A DNA stretch of 64,000 nucleotides from Prauserella cavernicola (GTDB lineage: Bacteria > Actinomycetota > Actinomycetes > Mycobacteriales > Pseudonocardiaceae): NCBI RefSeq assembly GCF_016595675.1, contig NZ_JAENJH010000001.1:186001-250000 (forward strand). Reading direction: 5' to 3'. Positions within the stretch are counted from its first letter, which is position 1. Every line of letters starts with the position of its first letter. Both the position numbers and the translations under genes were made by a program. The notes below the pieces were generated by a model. The model was not told the origin of the DNA, ran no database searches, and was given only the letters and a program-made list of their open reading frames with translations. Shown piece after piece: positions 47,488 through 58,459 of the stretch.

Positions 47488-48464
47488 GCCTGACCGGATT
47501 CGCGTCCCCCTGGTGGTTCCTGCTGCTGATCGTGGCCGCCGCCGTCGTGGTGGGCTACGTCTACGCGATGCGCGCCCGCCGCAGGCGGACCATGCGCTTC
47601 TCCAACCTGGCGTTGCTGGAGCGGGTCGCCCCGCGCGGCGAGGGCTGGACGCGGCACGTGCCCGCCGCTCTGCTCGTGGTGTCGCTGATCCTGCTCACGT
47701 TCTCGCTCGCGGGCCCGACGGCCGAGCAGAAGGTGCCGCGCAACCGCGCGACGGTGATGCTCGTGATCGACGTGTCGCTGTCGATGGAGGCCACCGATGT
47801 CGAGCCGACAAGGCTCAAGGCCGCCCAGGACGCGGCCCGCTCGTTCGCCGAGGGCCTCACGCCGGGTGTGAACCTGGGCCTGATCTCGTTCGCGGGCACC
47901 GCGACCGTCCTCGTGGCGCCCACCACCGAACGCGACGGCGTCACACACGCCATCGACAACCTCAAGCTGGCGCAGTCCACCGCCACGGGCGAGGGCATCT
48001 TCGCGGCCCTGCAGTCGGTGGAGAGCTTCTCCGCGGTGGTCGGCGGTGCCGACGGTCCGCCACCAGCCCGGGTCGTGCTGATGACCGACGGCAAGCAGAC
48101 CGTGCCGCAGGACGAGTACGCGCCCCGGGGAGCGTTCACCGCGGCCGGCGTCGCCAAGCAGAAGGACATCCCGGTCACCACGATCTCGTTCGGCACCTCG
48201 AACGGCTCGGTGGAGATCGAGGGCAAGGAGGTCCCCGTCGAGGTGGACGACTCGTCAATGCGCGAGATCGCCCGGCTCTCCGGTGGCGACTTCTACAAGG
48301 CGGCCACGGCCGACGAGCTCAAGCAGGTCTACGACAGCCTCGGCGAGCAGATCGGCTACGAGACCAAGGACGTCGACGCCAGCAAGCCGTGGGTGGTACT
48401 CGGGACCATCGTGCTCATCGGCGCCGCGGGCAGCTCGCTGTTCCTCGGCCAGCGGCTGCCCTGA
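47484..48464 (+). CDS. Membrane-bound VWA protein (Rv1481-like)
   Basis: A 326-residue protein: membrane helices at about residues 8-28 and 58-76, an exported VWA domain (about 85-290) with a full MIDAS site Asp96-x-Ser98-x-Ser100 (DVSLSM) plus LMTDGKQT, and a C-terminal helix (about 302-322). This BatA-like design is the usual third component of MoxR systems, presenting the metal-dependent binding face outside the membrane. Overlaps the DUF58 gene; last gene of the operon. Confidence 0.92.
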   Translation: MSLTGFASPWWFLLLIVAAAVVVGYVYAMRARRRRTMRFSNLALLERVAPRGEGWTRHVPAALLVVSLILLTFSLAGPTAEQKVPRNRATVMLVIDVSLSMEATDVEPTRLKAAQDAARSFAEGLTPGVNLGLISFAGTATVLVAPTTERDGVTHAIDNLKLAQSTATGEGIFAALQSVESFSAVVGGADGPPPARVVLMTDGKQTVPQDEYAPRGAFTAAGVAKQKDIPVTTISFGTSNGSVEIEGKEVPVEVDDSSMREIARLSGGDFYKAATADELKQVYDSLGEQIGYETKDVDASKPWVVLGTIVLIGAAGSSLFLGQRLP

Positions 48465-48473
48465 CGCGCGACG

Positions 48474-48935
48474 TCAGGAACCGGCGAACCCCAGCTGCCG
48501 CCACGCCTCGTACACCACGATCGACGCCGTGTTGGTGAGGTTGAGCGAGCGTGACGACGGCAGCATCGGCAGGCGCAGCCGCTCGGTCACCGCCGGATCG
48601 GCGAGCACCTCGTCCGGCAGGCCCACGGATTCGGGGCCGAACAGCAGCACGTCACCCTCGGCGTAGGTGACGTCGGTGTGCCGCCGCGTCGCCTTGGTGG
48701 TGAAGGCGTAGACCGCGCCGGGCGACAGCGCCCGCCACGCGCTGGGCAGGTCGGCGTGCACGTGCACGTCGGCCAGGTCGTGGTAGTCCAGGCCGGCGCG
48801 GCGCAGGTACTTGTCCTCCAGCGAGAAGCCGAGCGGCTCGACCAGGTGCAGCTCGCAGCCCGTGTTGGCGGCGAGCCGGATGGCGTTGCCGGTGTTGGGC
48901 GGGATCTCGGGATGGTAGAAGACGATCCTGAACAC
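48474..48935 (-). CDS. trmL: tRNA (cytidine/uridine-2'-O-)-methyltransferase, TrmL/SpoU family
   Basis: A 153-residue SPOUT enzyme methylating the wobble ribose 34 of leucine tRNAs. FRIVFYHPEIPPNTGNAIRL is the diagnostic N-terminus; LLFGPESVGLPDEVL and RSLNLTNTASIVVYEAWRQL form the knotted SAM site. GTG 48935 gives family length; ATG 48959 would add eight residues. Convergent with the VWA gene, 9 bases apart. Confidence 0.93.
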   Translation of the reverse strand: MFRIVFYHPEIPPNTGNAIRLAANTGCELHLVEPLGFSLEDKYLRRAGLDYHDLADVHVHADLPSAWRALSPGAVYAFTTKATRRHTDVTYAEGDVLLFGPESVGLPDEVLADPAVTERLRLPMLPSSRSLNLTNTASIVVYEAWRQLGFAGS

Positions 48936-49044
48936 AGTTGGTGATCTTCTCCCGTTCACTCACGCGTCGGACACGCGCCCTGCGGTGGCCATGTCGGCGA
49001 ACCACGATTCTGCCGATCCCGATTCCCCACCACAGGAGGACCCC

Positions 49045-51887
<2,843 letters not shown>

Positions 51888-51951
51888 GCTCTCGCGGCCC
51901 TCGCCGCTGTTTTCCTTACCCACGAACGTTTTCCGCGAACTGGAGGACTCC

Positions 51952-52719
51952 TTGTCCGGACTGCTCGAAGGCAAGAGGCTGCTCATCACCGGCGTGATCA
52001 CCGACGCGTCGATCGCGTTCCACGCGGCGAAGGTCGCGCAGGAGCAGGGCGCGAAGGTGGTGCTCACCGGCTTCGGGCGGCTCTCGCTCGTCGAGCGCAT
52101 CGCCAAGCGACTGCCCGAGCCCGCGCCCGTGATCGAGCTGGACGTGCAGAACCAGGAGCACCTGGACACGCTGGCCGACCGCGTGCGGGAGCACGTCGAC
52201 GGGCTCGACGGCGTGCTGCACTCCATCGCCTTCGCTCCGGCGAGCTGCCTCGGCGCGCCGTTCATGGACGCACCGTCCGAGGACGTCGCCAAGGCGGTGG
52301 ACGTCTCGGCGTACTCGTACAAGGCGCTCACCGGCGCGGTGCTGCCGCTGCTCAGCCGCGGCAGCTCGGTCGTCGGCATGGACTTCGACGCGCGCGTCGC
52401 GTGGCCCGCCTACAACTGGATGGGCGTCGCCAAGGCCGCGCTGGAGTCGGTGAACCGCTACCTCGCCCGGGACCTCGGTGAGCGCGGCATCCGCGTGAAC
52501 CTCGTGTCCGCGGGCCCGGTGAAGACGATGGCCGCGAAGTCGATCCCCGGCTTCAGCGAGCTCGAGGACGGCTGGGGCGACCGCGCGCCGCTCGGCTGGG
52601 ACACCACCGACCCGACGCCGGTCGCCAAGAGCATCTGCGCGGTGCTCTCGGACTGGCTGCCCGCCACCACGGGCTCGATGGTCATGGTCGACGGCGGAGT
52701 CCACGCCACCGGTCAATAG
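51952..52719 (+). CDS. fabI: Enoyl-ACP reductase (InhA-like) with short substrate loop
   Basis: A 255-residue NADH-dependent enoyl-ACP reductase. The N-terminus [23 protein letters not shown] and [14 protein letters not shown] match InhA; catalytic Tyr154 and Lys161 are in [20 protein letters not shown]. The substrate-binding loop (about residues 192-208, [17 protein letters not shown]) is about ten residues shorter than the M. tuberculosis loop as I recall it, pointing to ordinary-length rather than mycolic precursors. TTG start 51952 with GGAGGA upstream. The terminator after it separates it from hemH. inhA would be an equally fair name. Confidence 0.94.
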   Translation: MSGLLEGKRLLITGVITDASIAFHAAKVAQEQGAKVVLTGFGRLSLVERIAKRLPEPAPVIELDVQNQEHLDTLADRVREHVDGLDGVLHSIAFAPASCLGAPFMDAPSEDVAKAVDVSAYSYKALTGAVLPLLSRGSSVVGMDFDARVAWPAYNWMGVAKAALESVNRYLARDLGERGIRVNLVSAGPVKTMAAKSIPGFSELEDGWGDRAPLGWDTTDPTPVAKSICAVLSDWLPATTGSMVMVDGGVHATGQ

Positions 52720-52736
52720 CACCACCGGTCCTGCTT

Positions 52737-52772
52737 CGAAGGCCGCCACGCCACCGGGCGCGGCGGCCTTCG
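52737..52772. terminator. Terminator after fabI
   Basis: CGAAGGCCGCCACG (52737-52750) pairs with CGCGGCGGCCTTCG (52759-52772) with one mismatch, eight-base loop, 17 bases after the fabI stop. It implies that hemH has its own promoter or relies on read-through. Confidence 0.7.
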
Positions 52773-52825
52773 CCGTGTGGGGCAACCACGACCCGGTCCT
52801 GCGTGGGGGCGGCCACAGCGGGAAG

Positions 52826-53887
52826 ATGAACCTCGTGAACTACGACGCGCTGCTGTGGTTGTCCTTCGGCGGGCCGGAGGGGCCCGATGACGTCCTGCCC
52901 TTCCTCGAGAACGTCACCAGGGGCCGGGGCGTGCCTCCCGAGCGGCTCGCCGAGGTCGCCGAGCACTACCAGCACTTCGGTGGCGTGTCGCCGATCAACC
53001 GGCTCAACCTCGAGGCCATCGCGGCGGTCGAGAAGGAACTCGCCGCGCAGGGCGTCGACCTGCCCGTGTACTTCGGCAACCGCAACTGGCACCCGATGGC
53101 CGAGGACACGCTCGCGCGCATGAGCGCCGACGGCGTGCGCCGCGCGCTCGTGTTCCCGACCAGTGCCTACGGCGGCTACTCGGCGTGCCGTCAGTACGAC
53201 GAGGACATCGAGCGCGCCCGCGCCGCGGTGGGCGAGGACGCGCCGGAACTCGTGAAGCTGCGGCAGTTCTTCGACCATCCGTTGTTCGTGCGCTCCTTCG
53301 CCGACGCGGTGCGCGCCGCGCACGCGGAGCTCGGCGACGTCGAGGGCACGCGCACGGTGTTCACCGCGCACTCGGTGCCACTCTCGGCCGACGCCGCGGC
53401 GGGACCGCCCTCCGAGGGCGGCAACCGCTACTCGCGCCAGGTGGCCGAGGCGGCCCGGCTCGTCGCTGCCGAGGCCGGCGTCGGCGAGTTCGACGTGGTC
53501 TGGCAGTCCCGTTCGGGCCCGCCGCGGGTGCCGTGGCTGGAGCCCGACATCGTCGACCACCTCGACACGGTGCACGCCCAGGGCGTCACTTCGGTGGTCG
53601 TGTGCCCGATCGGGTTCGTCTCCGACCACCTCGAGGTGATCTGGGACCTCGACAACGAGGCCGCCGAGCGGGCGGGGGAGCTCGGCATGGGCTTCGCCCG
53701 CGCCGCCACGCCCAACGCGGACCCGCGCTTCGCCGAACTGGTGGTGGAGCTGGTCACCGAGCACACCGCGAGCACGGCGCCCCGCAAGCTGTCGGACTTC
53801 CCGGCCGCGGGGTGCACCGTCAACGGCGCCCCGTGCGCGGTGCGGTGCTGCGAGCCCGTCACGCGGCCCGCGTCCCGAACCAGCTAG
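52826..53887 (+). CDS. hemH: Coproporphyrin/protoporphyrin ferrochelatase
   Basis: A 353-residue ferrochelatase inserting Fe2+ into a porphyrin; in actinobacteria the substrate is coproporphyrin III (CpfC). The N-terminal [28 protein letters not shown] block, [16 protein letters not shown] (catalytic His) and [19 protein letters not shown] are present. Cysteines for a 2Fe-2S cluster are seen in SACRQYDED and the C-terminal [13 protein letters not shown], as in mycobacterial enzymes. ATG 52826 was chosen; GTG 52835 is possible. Follows fabG-fabI as in Rv1483-Rv1485. Confidence 0.94.
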   Translation: MNLVNYDALLWLSFGGPEGPDDVLPFLENVTRGRGVPPERLAEVAEHYQHFGGVSPINRLNLEAIAAVEKELAAQGVDLPVYFGNRNWHPMAEDTLARMSADGVRRALVFPTSAYGGYSACRQYDEDIERARAAVGEDAPELVKLRQFFDHPLFVRSFADAVRAAHAELGDVEGTRTVFTAHSVPLSADAAAGPPSEGGNRYSRQVAEAARLVAAEAGVGEFDVVWQSRSGPPRVPWLEPDIVDHLDTVHAQGVTSVVVCPIGFVSDHLEVIWDLDNEAAERAGELGMGFARAATPNADPRFAELVVELVTEHTASTAPRKLSDFPAAGCTVNGAPCAVRCCEPVTRPASRTS

Positions 53888-53894
53888 GGAATTT

Positions 53895-54725
53895 CTAGGA
53901 GCGGTTGGCCTGGTCGGCGAAGACGCGGACGGCCTCGTTCACGGCGGCGCAGCGCGCGGTGCGCACGGCCTCGGTGAGGGGCCGCAGCGCGTCGGCCCTG
54001 CGGGTGGCCGCCGAGGCCGACAGCGCCCCGCCGGGTTCGTCGGCGTGCGCCAGCGCGAGGATCGCGCCGATCTCCTCGGCGCGTTGCAGCACGCGCAGCG
54101 CGCGGCCGGGGGTGCCCGGCGGCCAGTCGGGCGCGGGCCGCGCGCGCAGCTTTGCCGACAGCTCTTCCCGCACGCCGGGCCGTTCGCTGGCGACGTCGAG
54201 CGACTGCAGGGCACCGGCGCTGTCGCGGATGGCGTCGGTGAGGCCGTGCTCGGCTTCGGCGATCCCGACGTGGGCGACCGGTGCGTCGGTGGCGACGGCG
54301 TGCACGGTCCAGCGCATCAGTCCCTCGGCGATCGCCTGCGGCACCACGCCGTAGCCCAGGCCGGGGAAGACGACGGCCTCGCCGGTGTGCAGGGCGGCAT
54401 CGGTGAACGGGCCGCCTCCACCGAGGCCCCGCACGTCACCGGGAATGGGCAGGACGAGCCGCGCGTCGACGGCGCCGAGCTTGCGCAGCGAGGCGAGCAG
54501 CTGGGCGGGGTTCGCGGGAAAGCTTCCCGTCACGGGCAGGTCGAACACCTCGGCCACGGACTGCTCGGCGGCCACCACCTCGTGCGCCTCGCCCCACGCC
54601 AGCAGCGCGTCGAGGGCGTTGTCGGAGGCGGCGGCGCCGTGCAGCCACGCCGAGGACCAGACGGCAAGGGTCGCACTGGGACAACACACAGAGATCGAGA
54701 GTACCCGGGGCTGGAGCTGCTCCAC
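53895..54725 (-). CDS. Conserved hypothetical protein divergent from AAA+/VWA operon
   Basis: A 276-residue protein I cannot name. It starts QPRVLSISVCCPSATLAVWSSAWLHG, a compact hydrophobic strand-helix block, and continues with a mixed alpha/beta domain (residues to about 170, including GEAVVFPGLGYGVVPQAI) and an Ala-rich helical C-terminus. No membrane helix or catalytic motif. GTG 54725 lies 39 bases from the start of the AAA+ gene on the other strand, so both share one promoter region and may function together. Convergent with hemH, 7 bases apart. A much longer open frame upstream of this start is a shadow of the opposing gene. Confidence 0.65.
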   Translation of the reverse strand: MEQLQPRVLSISVCCPSATLAVWSSAWLHGAAASDNALDALLAWGEAHEVVAAEQSVAEVFDLPVTGSFPANPAQLLASLRKLGAVDARLVLPIPGDVRGLGGGGPFTDAALHTGEAVVFPGLGYGVVPQAIAEGLMRWTVHAVATDAPVAHVGIAEAEHGLTDAIRDSAGALQSLDVASERPGVREELSAKLRARPAPDWPPGTPGRALRVLQRAEEIGAILALAHADEPGGALSASAATRRADALRPLTEAVRTARCAAVNEAVRVFADQANRS

Positions 54726-54764
54726 GTCGACGGCAGGTGTGACCCGGCAGTAGCGTCGGTAGGC

Positions 54765-56165
54765 GTGACCCAGTCTCCACCCGAAGGCCTGCCCCGCACC
54801 GCAGGTGAGCTGCGCTCGGCCGGACACGAGCCGCGCGGCATCAAGACCGAGATCCACGACAATCTGCTGGCGGCCCTGCGCGACGGTACCGATCCGTGGC
54901 CGGGCATCGTCGGCTTCGATCGCACCGTGCTGCCCCAGCTCGAACGCGCGCTGCTCGCCGGGCACGACGTGGTGCTGCTCGGCGAGCGCGGTCAGGGCAA
55001 GACCCGGCTGCTGCGGACGCTGGCGGGCCTGCTCGACGAGTGGACGCCTGTGATCGAGGGTTCCGAGCTGGCCGAGCACCCGTTGCGGCCGATTACGCCC
55101 GCCTCGCAGCGCCGCGCCGCCGAGCTCGGCGACGACCTGCCCGTCGCCTGGTTGCACCGCAGCAGGCGCTACACCGAGAAGCTCGCCACGCCGGACACGT
55201 CGGTCGGCGACCTCATCGGCGACGTCGACCCGGTGAAGGTCGCCGAGGGCCGCAGCCTCGGTGACCCCGAGACCATCCACTTCGGGCTCGTGCCGCGCGC
55301 CCACCGCGGCGTCGTGGCGATCAACGAGCTGCCCGACCTCGCCGAGCGAATCCAGGTGGCGCTGCTCAACGTCATGGAGGAGCGCGACATCCAGGTCCGC
55401 GGCTACACGCTGCGCCTGCCGCTGGACGTCCTGCTGGTCGCCACGGCCAACCCCGAGGACTACACGAACCGCGGGCGGATCATCACGCCGCTCAAGGACC
55501 GCTTCGGGGCCGAGATCCGCACGCACTACCCGCTGGAGCTCGCCGCCGAGGTCGGTGTGGTCAAGCAGGAGGCGCGGCTGGTGGCCGAGGTGGGCGACCC
55601 GTTGCTGGAGGTGCTGGCGCGCTTCGTCCGGAACCTGCGCGAGTCCAGCGTCGTCGACCAGCGCTCGGGTGTCTCGGCCCGGTTCGCGGTGGCCGCGGCC
55701 GAAACGGTCGCCGCCGCGGCGCTGCGCCGGTCGGCGCTGACGGGCGAGCGCCCCGCCGTGGCCAGGCCGGTGGACCTCGACGCCGTGCCCGCCGTGTTGC
55801 GCGGCAAGATCGAGTTCGAGCCGGGGGAGGAGGGGCGCGAGACCGACCACCTCGTGCACCTGCTGCGGCTCGCGGTCGCCGAGACGGCCCGTGACCGCTT
55901 CGCCGGGCTCGACCTGCGCCCGCTCTCCGAGGCCGTCGCCGACGGGCACCTGGTGGCCACCGGCGAGCGCGTGCCAGGCAAGGACCTGCTCTCCGCGCTG
56001 CCGGAGCTGCCCGTGCTGCACGAGGTCGCCCAGCGCGCCGGGGTGTCCTCCGACGACGCGCCCGGCCGCATCGCCTCGGCGGTGGAACTCGCCCTCGAGT
56101 CGCTGTACCTCGCGCGCAGGCTCGCGAAGGACGCGGGGGAGACCACGACGGTGTACGGGCCATGA
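54765..56165 (+). CDS. AAA+ ATPase of magnesium-chelatase ChlI/MoxR type (Rv0958-like)
   Basis: A 466-residue AAA+ protein with Walker A GERGQGKT (residues 73-80), a long insertion (RPITPASQRRAAELGDD), Walker B GVVAINELPDLAERIQVALLN and LLVATANPEDYTNRGRIITPL. Despite the chelatase label there is no reason to expect a tetrapyrrole role; the partner is the VWA protein that follows with a 4-base overlap. In M. tuberculosis the matching pair is Rv0958-Rv0959. Possibly ATP-driven remodelling of an unknown client. GTG 54765. Confidence 0.88.
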   Translation: MTQSPPEGLPRTAGELRSAGHEPRGIKTEIHDNLLAALRDGTDPWPGIVGFDRTVLPQLERALLAGHDVVLLGERGQGKTRLLRTLAGLLDEWTPVIEGSELAEHPLRPITPASQRRAAELGDDLPVAWLHRSRRYTEKLATPDTSVGDLIGDVDPVKVAEGRSLGDPETIHFGLVPRAHRGVVAINELPDLAERIQVALLNVMEERDIQVRGYTLRLPLDVLLVATANPEDYTNRGRIITPLKDRFGAEIRTHYPLELAAEVGVVKQEARLVAEVGDPLLEVLARFVRNLRESSVVDQRSGVSARFAVAAAETVAAAALRRSALTGERPAVARPVDLDAVPAVLRGKIEFEPGEEGRETDHLVHLLRLAVAETARDRFAGLDLRPLSEAVADGHLVATGERVPGKDLLSALPELPVLHEVAQRAGVSSDDAPGRIASAVELALESLYLARRLAKDAGETTTVYGP

Positions 56166-58123
56166 CCGCCCCGCTGCCGGACAACTACGCGTACGGGCCG
56201 TACCACGACGGACCGGACCCGCTCGCGCCGCCGGTTGACCTGCGCGACGCGATGGACGAGATCGGCCGCGACGTCATGGCGGGCGCCTCGCCCCGTTCGG
56301 CGCTGGAGGAGCTGCTGCGCCGCGGCACGCCCCGCACCGCCGGTCTGGACGAGCTCACACGGCGCGTCTGGCAGCGGCGCGCGGAGATCCAGCGGCGCCA
56401 TCGGCTCGACGGCACCCTGCAGGAGGTGCGGCGCCTGCTCGACGACGCCGTCGAGGCGGAACGCCGGGCGCTGTTTCCCGACCCGTCCGACGACGCGCGG
56501 TTCCGGGAGGCGCAGCTGGACGCGCTGCCGTCGGGCACCGCGGCGGCCGTGAGCGAGCTCGCCGACTACGAGTGGACCTCCGAGACCGGGCGGGACAACT
56601 ACGAGCGGATCCGTGAGCTGCTCGGCCAGGAGCTGCTGGACTCGCGCTTCGAGGGCATGAAGGACGCGCTGCGCTCCACGAGCCCGGAGGACGTCGAGCG
56701 CGTCAACCAGATGCTGTCCGACCTCAACGCGCTGCTCTCGGCGCGCGCCCAGGGCTTTTCCGACATCGACGAACGCTTCGCGGAGTTCATGCGCAGGCAC
56801 GGCGAGTTATTCCCGGAGAACCCGCGCGACGTCGACGAGCTGATCGACGTGCTCGCGGCGAGGGCCGCGGCCGCGCAGCGGATGCTCAACTCGATGTCCG
56901 CGGAGCAGCGGGCCGAGCTGGCCCAGCTGTCGCAGCAGGCGTTCGGCGACCCCCGGCTCGCGCAGCAACTGTCCACACTGGATCAGAACCTGCGCGGTCT
57001 GCGGCCGGGCGAGGACTGGACGTCCTCGGCGCGCTTCCGGGGCGAGGACCCGCTGGGCCTGGGCGAGGGCGTGCGGGCGATGACCGACCTCGCGGACCTG
57101 GACGCGCTCGCCGAGCAGCTCTCGCAGTCCTACCCGGGCGCGCGGCTGGAGGACATCGACCTCGAGGCGCTGGAACGTCAGCTCGGCGGCGACGCGGGTG
57201 TGGACGCGCGCAGGCTCGGCGAGCTGGAACGGGAACTGCGCGAGCAGGGACTGTTCGAGCGGGCGCCCGACGGGACGTTGCGCCTGTCGCCCAAGGCGTT
57301 GCGGCGGCTCGGCGAGACCGCGCTGGCCGACGTCGTGCGCGCGTTGCGCGGCCGCGGCGGCGAGCGGGAGACGACCTCGGCGGGTGCCGCGGGGGAGCCG
57401 GACGGCTCGACGCGGCACTGGCGCTTCGGGGACACGCAGCCGTGGGCGGTGTCGCGCACCGTGCGCAACGCCGTGCTGCGCACGGCCGCGAGCGGGCACT
57501 CCGGCGCGGTGCGGCTCGACGTCTCCGACGTGGAGGTGGTGGAGACCGAGCATCGCTCGCGTGCCGCCGTGGCCCTGTGCGTGGACACGTCGTGGTCGAT
57601 GGTGCAGGAGGACCGGTGGCTGCCGATGAAGCGCACCGCGCTGGCGCTGCACCAGCTGATCTCCACCCGCTTCCGCAACGATGCCCTGCAGCTGATCACC
57701 TTCGGTCGCTACGCCGCGCCGGTGGAGCTCGCCGAGCTGGTGGGCCTGGAGGGTGCGTGGGAGCAGGGCACCAACGCCCACCACGCGCTGCTGCTGGCCG
57801 GCAGGCACCTGCGCAGGCACCCGGACGCCCAGCCCGTGGTGCTGATGGTGACCGACGGCGAGCCGACCGCGCACCTGGAACCCGACGGCATGGCCGAGTT
57901 CGACTACCCGCCGAGCCCGCGCACCCTGCTCAAGACACTGTCCGAAGTGGACAGGCTTGCCAAGCTCGGTACGGCCCTGTCGGTGTTCCGGCTCGGCGAC
58001 GACCCGCGCCTGGGGGCGTTCGTCGACCTGCTGGCCCGCCGCGCGGGCGGGCGCGTGCTCGCGCCGGACCTCGACGGTCTCGGCGCCGCCGTGGTGGGGG
58101 ACTACCTCCGCAACCGTCGCTAG
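56162..58123 (+). CDS. VWA-domain partner of AAA+ ATPase (Rv0959-like)
   Basis: A 653-residue cytoplasmic protein. Residues about 25-440 are a helical, charged region with several coiled-coil-like stretches (EIQRRHRLDGTLQEVRRLLDD; DERFAEFMRRHGELF); residues about 465-640 are a VWA domain with MIDAS Asp475-Thr-Ser-x-Ser (CVDTSWSM) and VLMVTDGEPTAH. No membrane helix. Overlaps the AAA+ gene by 4 bases, so a stoichiometric complex is likely, as in other MoxR/VWA systems such as ChlI/ChlD, RavA/ViaA and GvpN-type pairs. Client unknown. Confidence 0.9.
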   Translation: MTAPLPDNYAYGPYHDGPDPLAPPVDLRDAMDEIGRDVMAGASPRSALEELLRRGTPRTAGLDELTRRVWQRRAEIQRRHRLDGTLQEVRRLLDDAVEAERRALFPDPSDDARFREAQLDALPSGTAAAVSELADYEWTSETGRDNYERIRELLGQELLDSRFEGMKDALRSTSPEDVERVNQMLSDLNALLSARAQGFSDIDERFAEFMRRHGELFPENPRDVDELIDVLAARAAAAQRMLNSMSAEQRAELAQLSQQAFGDPRLAQQLSTLDQNLRGLRPGEDWTSSARFRGEDPLGLGEGVRAMTDLADLDALAEQLSQSYPGARLEDIDLEALERQLGGDAGVDARRLGELERELREQGLFERAPDGTLRLSPKALRRLGETALADVVRALRGRGGERETTSAGAAGEPDGSTRHWRFGDTQPWAVSRTVRNAVLRTAASGHSGAVRLDVSDVEVVETEHRSRAAVALCVDTSWSMVQEDRWLPMKRTALALHQLISTRFRNDALQLITFGRYAAPVELAELVGLEGAWEQGTNAHHALLLAGRHLRRHPDAQPVVLMVTDGEPTAHLEPDGMAEFDYPPSPRTLLKTLSEVDRLAKLGTALSVFRLGDDPRLGAFVDLLARRAGGRVLAPDLDGLGAAVVGDYLRNRR

Positions 58124-58152
58124 CCCCGCGGTGCCCAAGGTGCCCGACTGCC

Positions 58153-58207
58153 TGCGGTGAAGGGCACCTTTACTGCATTGAACGCAGTAAAGGTGCCCTT
58201 CACCGCA
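58153..58207. repeat. Long perfect hairpin (24-bp stem, 7-base loop)
   Basis: Arms 58153-58176 and 58184-58207 are exact inverted repeats, loop ATTGAAC. The stem is less GC-rich (it holds CCTTTACTGC) than the surroundings. A third copy of its core AAGGTGCCC lies at 58137-58145 and could pair alternatively with 58162-58170. It sits between the convergent VWA and small-protein genes and can act as a two-way terminator; its length and perfection also suit a mobile palindromic element. Confidence 0.85.
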
Positions 58208-58213
58208 ATGGGC

Positions 58214-58426
58214 TCAGGAGGGCCGGACGTCGCGTTGGAGTTCGACGTCGGCCACGCCCGGCACGTCCTGCAGGGCGGCTAGGGCCGCAGGCTCCACGGA
58301 ACCGGTGACGGTGCCGAGCAGCTCCTGCACGTCCTCGACGGCCATCCCGGCATCCCGCAGGTGCGACACCACGTCGTCCAGCGCGGCGAGTTGTTCGTCG
58401 GTCACCGACACGATCACCCGGGTCAT
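58214..58426 (-). CDS. Small inhibitor-I9-like protein next to subtilase
   Basis: A 70-residue protein: TRVIVSVTDEQLAALDDVVSHLRD, then VTGSVEPAALAALQDVPGVADVEL. The beta-alpha-beta-beta-alpha-beta pattern and the ending PGVADVEL look like a subtilisin propeptide/I9 inhibitor domain cut free of its protease. ATG 58426 has GGGAGGTG upstream; an earlier frame start at 58444 lacks one. It follows the S8 peptidase gene by 33 bases on the same strand, so it probably inhibits or chaperones that enzyme. Some databases use unrelated names for such small proteins. Confidence 0.7.
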   Translation of the reverse strand: MTRVIVSVTDEQLAALDDVVSHLRDAGMAVEDVQELLGTVTGSVEPAALAALQDVPGVADVELQRDVRPS

Positions 58427-58459
58427 GGGGCACCTCCCATCCACCGTCGGACGCGGAGG

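Noticed and set aside
53895-56021. A 700-residue minus-strand protein running through the AAA+ gene
   Set aside because: Only the part from 54725 to 53895 has protein-like composition; the rest is the mirror of a clear AAA+ gene.
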